NCBI GenBank assembly: GCA_025963345.1
Contig: JAOPUS010000077.1
Span: 1 to 6,250, forward strand
Length of the DNA: 6,250 nt
From: Blastococcus sp.
GTDB taxonomy: Bacteria > Actinomycetota > Actinomycetes > Mycobacteriales > Geodermatophilaceae
Direction: 5' to 3'
This document shows, in pieces, positions 1-5,942 of the stretch. Position 1 is the first letter of the stretch, and the number at the start of each line of letters is the position of its first letter. The translations under genes were made by a program, and so were the position numbers. The notes beneath the pieces were generated by a model. That model did not search any database and was not told where the DNA came from. It saw only the letters and a list, made by a program, of their open reading frames with translations.

Positions 1-838
1 CGAGGAGCGCGACATCCAGATCCGCGGCTACCGGGTGCGGCTGCCGCTGGATCTGCTGCTCGTGGCCAGCGCCAACCCCGAGGACTACACCAACCGTGGC
101 CGGATCATCACGCCGCTCAAGGACCGCGTCGGCGCCGAGGTGCGCACCCACTACCCGCTCGAGCTGGCCGACGAGATCCGGCTGGTGCACCAGGAGGCGC
201 ACGTCGCCTGGGCCGACGGCGCGCACGATGCCTTCGAGCACCCGATCATCCCCGAACACCTGGTCGAGATCATCGCCCGTTTCACCCGCCTGGTCCGCGA
301 GTCCAGCCACGTGGACCAGCGCTCGGGGGTCAGCGCCCGCTTCGCCATCGCCTCCCTGGAGACGATCGCCGCCTCCGCCGTCCGCCGGGCCGCCATCGCC
401 GGCGAGACCCGGCCCGTGGCCCGGGTCGTCGACCTGCCCAGCGTGGTCCCGGCCAGCCGCGGGAAGGTCGAGTTCGCCGACTCGGGCGCCGATCCGGACG
501 ACGAGCGTGAGGTCGAGATCCTCGAGCACCTGCTGCGGCAGGCCACCGCTCAGACCTTCCGCGCCCGCTGTGCCGGGCTGGACCTCACCGGGCTGCAGGA
601 GCACTTCACCGGCGGCGAGACCGTCGAGTCGGGCGAGCTGGTGCCCGCACCAGCCCTGCTCGGCCAGCTCGGCACCATCCCCAAGCTCGCCGAGCTGCTG
701 GGCCGGCTCGGCGTCCCGGAGGGCGAGCAGTCGGCCGAGCAGGCCGCCGCCGCCGTCGAGTTCGCGCTCGAAGGTCTCTACCTGACCCGCCGGCTGGCGA
801 AGGACACCGACGGCATCCGCACGGTGTACGGGGCCTGA
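1..838 (+). CDS. ChlI/MoxR-type AAA+ ATPase, 3' part (5' end outside window)
   Basis: The reading frame is open from the first complete codon at base 2, so the start and the Walker A and B motifs lie upstream of the window. The visible part begins in the beta-hairpin before sensor 1 typical of the helix-2-insert/chelatase AAA+ clade (ERDIQIRGYRVRLPLD). Next come sensor 1 (VASANPEDYTNRG, Asn codon 74-76), an arginine-finger-like PLKDRVG (Arg codon 125-127) and a sensor-2-like GVSARFAIASLE (Arg codon 338-340). A helical C-terminal tail follows. Databases often label such proteins 'magnesium chelatase' or 'sigma-54 interacting regulator'. The best match from memory is mycobacterial Rv0958, which also precedes a VWA gene. 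The stop codon is one base before the next start, so the two are almost certainly cotranscribed and probably translationally coupled. Family knowledge suggests ATP-driven remodelling or metal-centre maturation with the VWA partner. Nothing here supports a role in chlorophyll or cobalamin synthesis. Confidence 0.9.
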   Translation, partial: EERDIQIRGYRVRLPLDLLLVASANPEDYTNRGRIITPLKDRVGAEVRTHYPLELADEIRLVHQEAHVAWADGAHDAFEHPIIPEHLVEIIARFTRLVRESSHVDQRSGVSARFAIASLETIAASAVRRAAIAGETRPVARVVDLPSVVPASRGKVEFADSGADPDDEREVEILEHLLRQATAQTFRARCAGLDLTGLQEHFTGGETVESGELVPAPALLGQLGTIPKLAELLGRLGVPEGEQSAEQAAAAVEFALEGLYLTRRLAKDTDGIRTVYGA

Positions 839-839
839 C

Positions 840-2831
840 ATGGCAGGGCGACCCCGGAGTGGCCGGGGATACCGGTACGGCCGCTGGCGCGGCGGGCCCG
901 ACCCGCTCGCGCCGCCCTACGACCTCGGCAACGCCGTCGACGAGATCGGCGACTCGGTGCTGGCCGGCAGCGGGGTGCGGGAAGCCCTGCGCGAACTGCT
1001 CCGCCGGGGCGCCGAAGGACGACGAGGCCTCGACGAACTGCGCCGGTCGGTGCGCGAACGGCTGCGCAAGGCGCGCACCGCCGGGCGGATGGACGGCACC
1101 CTGCAGGAGGTCCGTGAGCTGCTCGACAAGGCACTGACCGCCGAGAAGCGCGAGCTGTTCCCCGACCCGGACGACGCTGCCCGGCTGGCGGAGGACGAGC
1201 TGGAGGCGCTTCCCGACGACACGGCCGGCGCCGTCCGGGCGCTGAAGGACTACCCGTGGCGCTCGTCGGAGGCACGCCAGGCCTACGAGCAGATCCAGGA
1301 CCTGCTGCGCCGGGAGGTGCTCGACAGCTCGTTCGCGTCGATGAAGCAGGCCCTGGAGAACGCCACCGAGCAGGACATGCAGGCGGTCAAGGACATGGTG
1401 GCCGACCTGTCGCAGCTCATCGACGCGCACAACCGCGGGGAGGACACCGACCAGCGGTTCGCCGACTTCATGGACAAGCACGGCCAGTTCTTCCCGGAGA
1501 ACCCGGAGTCGATCGAGGAGCTCATCGACTCCCTGGCCCGCCGGGCGGCGGCGCAGGAACGGATGATGGCCGGGCTGTCGCCGGACCAGCGCGCCGAACT
1601 GTCGAACCTGATGGCCCAGACCATGGCCGACATGGGTCTGGCCAGCGAGATGTCGCACCTGCAGGACGCTCTCCGCCAGGCCCGTCCCGACCTGCCCTGG
1701 GGGCAGCGCGGGCAGGTGCCCGACGGGGAGCAGGCCCTCGGCATGGGCGACGCCACCAGCGCCGTCGCCGAGCTCGCCGACCTCGAGTCGCTGTCCAGCC
1801 AGCTGTCCCAGGGCTACGCGGGCGCCTCACTGGCCGACATCGACGAGGAACTGCTCGAGCGGGCGCTGGGCCGCCCGGCGGTCGACGACCTCGCGGCCCT
1901 GCGCCAGATGGAGCGCGAGCTGGAACGGCAGGGCTACCTCAACCGCTCCGACGGCAGGCTCGAGCTCTCCCCCAAGGCCGTCCGGCGGCTGGGCGCGACC
2001 GCGCTGCGCCGGGTGTTCGCCAAGCTCGACGCCACCGGGCGCGGTGACCACGACGTGGCCGACGCCGGCGCCGCGGGCGAGCTCACCGGCAGCTCACGAG
2101 AATGGCGGTTCGGCGACGAGCAGCCGCTCGACGTCGTCCGCACCGTCAAGAACGCCGTCCTGCGCACCGCCGGTGAACCCCGCGCGGAGCACCAGCGCCG
2201 CGTGAAGATCGCCGTCGAGGACTTCGAGGTGGTCGAGACCGAGCGGCGCACCGGGGCCGCGGTCGCGCTGCTCGTCGACCTCTCCTACTCGATGGCGCTG
2301 CGCGGCACGTGGGGCGCGGCCAAGTCCACGGCGATGGCGCTGCACTCGCTGGTGACCACCCGCTTCCCGCAGGACGCGATCCAGATCATCGGGTTCTCCT
2401 CGGTGGCCCAGGTGCTGCGCCCGGAGACCCTGGCGGAGCTCTCCGTGGACACCCTGCAGGGCACCAACCTGCAGCACGGGCTGTTGCTCGCCCGGCGGTT
2501 CCTCGCCCACCACCGGGACGCCGAGCCGGTGGTCCTGGTGGTCACCGACGGCGAGCCGACCGCACACCTGGAGGACGACGGGACACCGTTCTTCTGCTGG
2601 CCGCCGATGCCGGAGACCATCGCCCGCACGGTCGCAGAGATGGAGCGGGTGGCCCGCACCGGCGCGACGGTGAACGTGTTCGCCCTCGATCCTGACCCGG
2701 GGCTGATCCACTTCGTGCACGACCTCACCCAGCGGGCCGGCGGTCGGGTCTTCCAACCGGACACCGAGCGGTTGGGCGAGTATGTGGTCGCCGACTACCT
2801 GAGGACCCGCCGGGGCCGTCGGGCACGCTGA
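840..2831 (+). CDS. VWA-domain protein, partner of the upstream AAA+ ATPase (Rv0959-like)
   Basis: This 663-residue cytoplasmic protein has no signal peptide or membrane segment. Residues 1-30 are Arg/Gly-rich (RYGRWRGGPDPLAPP). Residues about 30-345 are mostly charged and helical. Residues about 350-390 look like a winged-helix-type segment (ERQGYLNRSDGRLELSPKAV). The VWA domain covers about 470-650. Its MIDAS metal site is complete: DLSYS (D480, S482, S484), T542 in GTN and D570 in TDG, so it should bind a divalent cation. Length and layout match mycobacterial Rv0959 (about 670 residues), and a long helical N-terminus before a C-terminal VWA also recalls ViaA/CoxE. The ATG lies one base after the ATPase stop and has no clear Shine-Dalgarno, which fits translational coupling. 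The likely role, inferred, is a substrate or adaptor subunit of the AAA+ ATPase. The client is unknown. Confidence 0.92.
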   Translation: MAGRPRSGRGYRYGRWRGGPDPLAPPYDLGNAVDEIGDSVLAGSGVREALRELLRRGAEGRRGLDELRRSVRERLRKARTAGRMDGTLQEVRELLDKALTAEKRELFPDPDDAARLAEDELEALPDDTAGAVRALKDYPWRSSEARQAYEQIQDLLRREVLDSSFASMKQALENATEQDMQAVKDMVADLSQLIDAHNRGEDTDQRFADFMDKHGQFFPENPESIEELIDSLARRAAAQERMMAGLSPDQRAELSNLMAQTMADMGLASEMSHLQDALRQARPDLPWGQRGQVPDGEQALGMGDATSAVAELADLESLSSQLSQGYAGASLADIDEELLERALGRPAVDDLAALRQMERELERQGYLNRSDGRLELSPKAVRRLGATALRRVFAKLDATGRGDHDVADAGAAGELTGSSREWRFGDEQPLDVVRTVKNAVLRTAGEPRAEHQRRVKIAVEDFEVVETERRTGAAVALLVDLSYSMALRGTWGAAKSTAMALHSLVTTRFPQDAIQIIGFSSVAQVLRPETLAELSVDTLQGTNLQHGLLLARRFLAHHRDAEPVVLVVTDGEPTAHLEDDGTPFFCWPPMPETIARTVAEMERVARTGATVNVFALDPDPGLIHFVHDLTQRAGGRVFQPDTERLGEYVVADYLRTRRGRRAR

Positions 2832-2836
2832 ACGAC

Positions 2837-3313
2837 GTGACGACCGACGCCACCCCCGCCAGCGTGACCGTCGAGGAGGTCCCGGCCGCGGACACGATCC
2901 CGCTGCGCGGCGCCGTCCTCCGCCCGGGGCGGCCGGCTGCCATCGACGGCGACGACGACCCGGCCACGTTCCACCTCGCCGCGCGTACCGCGGCCGGGCA
3001 GGTGGTCGGCGTCGTCCGTTTCCACCCGGCGCCCTGCCCGTGGCGTCCGGAGGTCCAGGCGCCCTGGCAGCTGCGCGGGATGGCGACCGACCCCGCCGTC
3101 CGCGGGACCGGTGCCGGGCGCGCCCTGGTCGTCGAGGGCCTGACCCGGGTCGCCGTCCGCGGCGGAGACCTCGTGTGGTGCGACGCGCGCGTGGCCGCCG
3201 CCGGGTTCTACGAGCGGATGGGCTTCACCGTGGTCACCGGGGAGTACGACAAGCCCGGCATCGGCCCGCACCTGGGCATGCTGAAGCACCTCGTCCCCCT
3301 CACCCCTCGCTAG
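2837..3313 (+). CDS. GNAT-family N-acetyltransferase
   Basis: This 158-residue protein is of normal length for a single-domain GNAT, which transfers acetyl from acetyl-CoA to an amine. The acetyl-CoA-binding motif A is clear: LRGMATDPAVRGTGAGRAL, with the R-G-T-G-A-G pyrophosphate loop at residues 89-94. Motif B is FYERMGF at 124-130, where Y125 is the usual conserved tyrosine. The GTG start lies 5 bases after the VWA stop; no strong ribosome binding site is visible, so coupling to the upstream gene is likely. A GTG at codon 10 (2864) is a weaker alternative. The last residues (LTPR and stop) are encoded inside the C-rich repeat-like element at 3301-3379, so the C-terminus may have been set by that element. 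The substrate cannot be predicted, and a link to the AAA+/VWA pair rests only on operon position. Confidence 0.87.
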   Translation: MTTDATPASVTVEEVPAADTIPLRGAVLRPGRPAAIDGDDDPATFHLAARTAAGQVVGVVRFHPAPCPWRPEVQAPWQLRGMATDPAVRGTGAGRALVVEGLTRVAVRGGDLVWCDARVAAAGFYERMGFTVVTGEYDKPGIGPHLGMLKHLVPLTPR

Positions 3314-3379
3314 CTCGGCTGAAGGACCCCCTGCTCCCCACCCCTCGCAGGCTCGGGGCGGTACCCGGCAGGAGGCCTA
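3301..3379. repeat. C-rich repeat/palindrome element between convergent genes, possible bidirectional terminator
   Basis: An 18-bp sequence, CACCCCTCGC followed by two variable bases and GCTCGG, occurs at 3301-3318 and again at 3339-3356 with 16 of 18 bases identical. Overlapping this is an imperfect inverted repeat. The arm 3323-3334 (AGGACCCCCTGC) pairs with 3368-3378 (GCAGGAGGCCT) through 10 base pairs with one bulge and one mismatch, and an inner CCCC/GGGG stem (3341-3344 with 3355-3358) can form. The element holds the stop codons of both converging genes (GNAT TAG at 3311-3313; DUF2252 TAG, read as CTA at 3377-3379). There is no T-run on either side, so a canonical intrinsic terminator is not shown. 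Termination in both directions would suit the location. It may also be a member of a dispersed repeat family. Confidence 0.5.
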
Positions 3380-4750
3380 GGACGAGGCCTGACGCTCCGG
3401 GTGCGACCCGCTCGAGCTGATGCCCGGGATGGCCCCGGCGCGGAAGGCGTCGACGAAGAGCCGGTGGTCCTCCTGGGTGCGGCGCGCGTAGTCCTGCGCG
3501 AACTCGACCAGGTCGGCGATGAACTCCTCCCGCCGGTGCCCGATGAGCGCCGTGATGGCCTCCTCGGTCTGGAACGGCACCAGGGTGTGGTCGCTGTCGG
3601 CGTCGCCCACGCAGTGCAGCTTCGCCGTCGCCCGCCCCAGCTGGACCATGACCGGGGCGATCTCCTCGGGTTCGGTGAGGTCCTCCCAGTCCAGGTCGAG
3701 CTCGTAGGGCGAGAGCTCGGCGACGACGAACCCGACGCCGTCGATCTCGGTGTAGCCCAGGAACTGGGAGGCGTGGGCCTGCAGCGCCCGCTGGCTCAGC
3801 GACGTCCGGTGGCCCTCGTTGTGGAAGTACCGGCGGATCTCGGGGTCGTCGACGATGCGGCTGGGTGCCGGGACGTTGCCCTGCTTGAAGGAGAGGACGA
3901 CGTCGTTCTCCAGAGCCTGGTCGTACCCCTCGAGCAGCACGTTGTAGGCGGGCAGGCCGGCGCTGCCGATACCGAACCCGCCGGTGCCGACGACGTCCTT
4001 CACGTCGAAGGCGACCTCTCGTCGCCGCTGGCCCGTCGGCAGCGTCTCGCGGTAGCGGTCGAGGGCCGCGAGCACCCGGTCGCGCTCGTCGTCGTCCAGC
4101 CGCCGGTTGCGCGGCCGGTCGGCGAACCGCCGGGCGAAGTCCTCGACGACGGTCAGCCGGTCCAGCAGCCCCAGCCGGGTGCGCGCGGTGGTCTCGAGGA
4201 TCACCTCGTGCACCGCGCCCTCGGTGTTCTCCCGCAGCAGCGCGAACGAGCGGTCCTCGTCGGAGCGGGTGAACGACTCGACCTGGTCGAGGTAGGCGTT
4301 CAGGTACCCGCGCAGGAGGTCGGCGATGACGTCGTCCCCGAGCGCCTTGCGCCAGGCCAGCAGCGCGAAACTGGCGACGAAGCGGCGCAGGTCCCAGCTC
4401 AGGTGGCCCAGGTAGGCCTCGTCGAAGTCGTTGACGTCGAAGACGATCCGTCCGGTGCCGTCCATGTAGGTGCCGAAGTTCTCGGCGTGCAGGTCACCCT
4501 GGATCCACACCCGCGACGTCCGTTCGTCGCTCCAGCGGTCGTCGAGTGTCGCCATGTCGGCGTAGAACAGACAGGCGCTCCCCCGGTAGAAGGCGAACGG
4601 ATCGGCCGCCATCTTGCGGAACTTCGACCGGAAGGCGTCCGCGTCGGCTGCCATCAGATCGGCGAAGGCGTCCACCAGGACGTCGACGATCAGCTGAGCC
4701 CGCTCGGGCAGTTCTGTGGAACGGGTCACACCTGCGAGTGAGTGGGCCAC
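3377..4750 (-). CDS. DUF2252 family protein (COG4320), kinase-like motifs
   Basis: This 457-residue soluble protein is typical in length for DUF2252. Hallmarks are FYRGSACLFYADM at 54-66, VWIQGDLHAENFG at 81-93 and VFDVNDFDEA at 103-112. GDLHAEN resembles the catalytic loop of aminoglycoside/choline-kinase-like enzymes and DVNDFDE resembles their metal-binding loop. A glycine-rich stretch (VVGTGGFGIGSAG, 253-265), a lysine in LSFKQG (K289), a hinge-like FVVAELSPYE (341-350) and a helix LGRATAKLHC (371-380) lie further along, giving a permuted motif order. The biochemical function of the family is not known to me. The annotated start is GTG at 4750. A minus-strand TACCGT (4763-4758) sits 7 bases before it, which would fit a leaderless transcript. 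A GTG at codon 8 (4727-4729) is an alternative, and neither has a good Shine-Dalgarno. The gene is divergent from the SGNH hydrolase and convergent with the GNAT gene. Confidence 0.9.
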   Translation of the reverse strand: MAHSLAGVTRSTELPERAQLIVDVLVDAFADLMAADADAFRSKFRKMAADPFAFYRGSACLFYADMATLDDRWSDERTSRVWIQGDLHAENFGTYMDGTGRIVFDVNDFDEAYLGHLSWDLRRFVASFALLAWRKALGDDVIADLLRGYLNAYLDQVESFTRSDEDRSFALLRENTEGAVHEVILETTARTRLGLLDRLTVVEDFARRFADRPRNRRLDDDERDRVLAALDRYRETLPTGQRRREVAFDVKDVVGTGGFGIGSAGLPAYNVLLEGYDQALENDVVLSFKQGNVPAPSRIVDDPEIRRYFHNEGHRTSLSQRALQAHASQFLGYTEIDGVGFVVAELSPYELDLDWEDLTEPEEIAPVMVQLGRATAKLHCVGDADSDHTLVPFQTEEAITALIGHRREEFIADLVEFAQDYARRTQEDHRLFVDAFRAGAIPGISSSGSHPERQASS

Positions 4751-4819
4751 AGATAGGACGGTAGAGGGCCGATAACCTCAGTGATCACGATGGACACGAC
4801 GACCGGCGGCGGAGGCAAC
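4751..4819. promoter_or_regulatory. Divergent promoter region between DUF2252 and SGNH hydrolase
   Basis: Only 69 bases separate the two divergent genes when the downstream GTG (4820) is used for the hydrolase. On the minus strand TACCGT (4763-4758) fits the actinobacterial -10 pattern TANNNT and lies 7 bases before the DUF2252 GTG. On the plus strand TAACCT (4773-4778) fits the same pattern and would give a leader of about 35 bases for the hydrolase. No convincing -35 element is visible for either. An 8-bp perfect palindrome, GTGATCAC, lies at 4781-4788 and could be a protein-binding site or chance. Both promoter calls rest on a short, degenerate pattern. Confidence 0.35.
4811..4815 (+). promoter_or_regulatory. 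Ribosome binding site that favours the GTG start at 4820
   Basis: GGAGG lies 4 bases before GTG 4820, the same sequence and spacing as the site in front of the thiolase gene at 5934-5938. The upstream in-frame starts, GTG 4781 and ATG 4790, have no comparable site. This decides the start of the SGNH hydrolase in favour of 4820. Confidence 0.6.
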
Positions 4820-5842
4820 GTGACGCGAGCGGCGACGGCACGACGTCTGGCGACCGGCGCCGCCTACAGCGGCGGCAGTGTCGGCCTGGTCGGCGCGGCT
4901 CTGTACGCCCTCCTCCGCGAGGAGGCGCGCGCCGCCCGCCGCAAGGTCGAGGCCCGGACGTCGAAGGACGGGCCGCCTTCGGGCGACGGCATCTACGGCC
5001 GCGGCCGCGGCAAGCCGCTCGTGTTCACCGTCCTCGGCGACTCCAGCGCCGTCGGCCTCGGCGTGGAACGGGCCACCGAGACCCCCGGCGTGCTCATCGC
5101 CGCCGCGCTCACCGAACTGGCCGAGCGCCCCGTGCGGCTGGTCCGGCTGGCCGTCTCCGGCGCTGTCTCCCGCGCTCTCGATGGGCAGGTCGACAAGGCA
5201 CTGACCGAGCAGCCGGACGTCGCCCTGATCATGATCGGCGCCAACGATGTCACCAGCCGCGCCCGGCCGGCGGCGTCGGTCCGGCACCTCGCCGACGCCG
5301 TCCGCCGGCTGAGCGCGGCGGGCTGCGAGGTCGTCGTCGGCACCTGTCCCGACCTCGGCACCATCCGGCCGATCGCCCAGCCGCTACGGACGTTCGCCCG
5401 GAAGTGGAGCCGCGACATGGCCGCGGCGCAGACCATCGCCGTCGTCGAGGCCGGAGGTCGGACCGTGTCGCTGGGCTCGGTCCTCGGCCCCGCGTTCGCC
5501 TCCGACCGCAGCATGTTCAGCGTCGACGAGTTCCACCCCAGCGCCGTCGGCTACGCCCAGGCCGCGGCCGTCCTGCTCCCCTCGGTGGCCGACGCCGTCG
5601 GTGTCTGGCCCGCCACGGCCGACCGCGGTCTGCGTCCCGTCCGCCGCGGCACCGTGCGCCCGGTTGCTCAGGCCGCGGCGAAGGCGGCCAGCCGCACCGG
5701 CACGGAGGTCCAGGCGACCGAGGTCCGCGGCTCGGGCACCGGGCCCCGCGGCCCGTGGGCACTGCTGCGCCGCCGCCGGCCGACCGAGCTGCTCAGCCCC
5801 GAACAGATGGAGGAGTCGGCCGAGGCCACCGTCGTCGGCTGA
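4820..5842 (+). CDS. Membrane-anchored SGNH/GDSL-type hydrolase (esterase/lipase-like)
   Basis: From GTG 4820 this is a 340-residue protein; upstream in-frame starts at 4781 (GTG) and 4790 (ATG) would add 13 or 10 residues. The chosen start puts a basic TARR directly before one hydrophobic segment (about residues 10-32, ending GLVGAALYALL), a signal anchor or signal peptide that should place the catalytic domain outside the membrane. The SGNH blocks are complete: GDSS with nucleophile S75, block II Gly at G113, GAND with N142, and DEFH with D236 and H239. This predicts serine ester hydrolysis with an Asp-His-Ser triad. A C-terminal extension of about 70 residues, rich in Arg, Ala and Thr, follows the core and is probably disordered. 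It resembles mycobacterial Rv1075c, which as I recall also neighbours the thiolase gene fadA3. The substrate is unknown; a lipid or acyl ester is a guess. Confidence 0.88.
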   Translation: MTRAATARRLATGAAYSGGSVGLVGAALYALLREEARAARRKVEARTSKDGPPSGDGIYGRGRGKPLVFTVLGDSSAVGLGVERATETPGVLIAAALTELAERPVRLVRLAVSGAVSRALDGQVDKALTEQPDVALIMIGANDVTSRARPAASVRHLADAVRRLSAAGCEVVVGTCPDLGTIRPIAQPLRTFARKWSRDMAAAQTIAVVEAGGRTVSLGSVLGPAFASDRSMFSVDEFHPSAVGYAQAAAVLLPSVADAVGVWPATADRGLRPVRRGTVRPVAQAAAKAASRTGTEVQATEVRGSGTGPRGPWALLRRRRPTELLSPEQMEESAEATVVG

Positions 5843-5942
5843 GGGCGGTCCGGCCCGCGTGGCCTGCGTTACTGCGGAGTAGTTTCGGGGCGACCCGACG
5901 TCCGCCGACCGTCCGCGGAACCCGCCTCATCGTGGAGGACCC
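5843..5942 (+). promoter_or_regulatory. Spacer before thiolase with candidate -10 and inverted-repeat operator
   Basis: This 100-base gap separates the hydrolase stop from the thiolase start. The inverted repeat TACT-GCGG-AGTA (5870-5881) overlaps a TANNNT match, TAGTTT (5880-5885), which could be a -10 element giving a transcript start near 5892. No good -35 is seen. A repressor bound at the inverted repeat would block this promoter, and TetR-type regulation of fatty-acid genes is common in actinobacteria, but no regulator gene is in the window and the repeat is short. The thiolase may also be read through from the hydrolase gene. Confidence 0.35.
5934..5938 (+). promoter_or_regulatory. Strong ribosome binding site of the thiolase gene
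   Basis: GGAGG lies 4 bases before ATG 5943, close to a perfect match to the 16S rRNA 3' end. It fixes the thiolase start together with the family-typical N-terminus MPEAVIVATARSPIGRA. Confidence 0.75.

Noticed and set aside
606..1658. A 350-codon minus-strand open frame across the AAA+/VWA junction
   Set aside because: It overlaps two well-supported plus-strand genes, has a low-complexity Arg/Pro-rich end, and no recognisable motif.
2094..2756. A 220-codon minus-strand open frame opposite the VWA domain
   Set aside because: It is a shadow of the conserved MIDAS-coding region, rich in His/Arg/Gly with no domain.
1..2831. Calling the pair magnesium chelatase (ChlI/ChlD) for chlorophyll or cobaltochelatase for vitamin B12
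   Set aside because: No large chelatase subunit (ChlH/CobN) or tetrapyrrole gene is nearby, and the VWA protein lacks the N-terminal AAA+ half of ChlD; the pair fits the Rv0958/Rv0959 type better.
3301..3379. CRISPR array or attachment site
   Set aside because: There are only two imperfect copies, about 20 bases apart, with no further units, no cas or integrase gene, and no tRNA gene.
3401..4741. A 446-codon open frame on the plus strand, antisense to almost all of the DUF2252 gene
   Set aside because: Its composition (Val/Glu/Asp/Gly/Arg-rich, no recognisable domain) is what GC-rich coding DNA gives on the opposite strand, and the minus-strand frame encodes clear DUF2252 motifs.
4781..4788. 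GTGATCAC perfect 8-bp palindrome as a defined operator
   Set aside because: An 8-bp palindrome is common by chance and no second copy or known motif match was seen; it is only noted in the promoter region entry.
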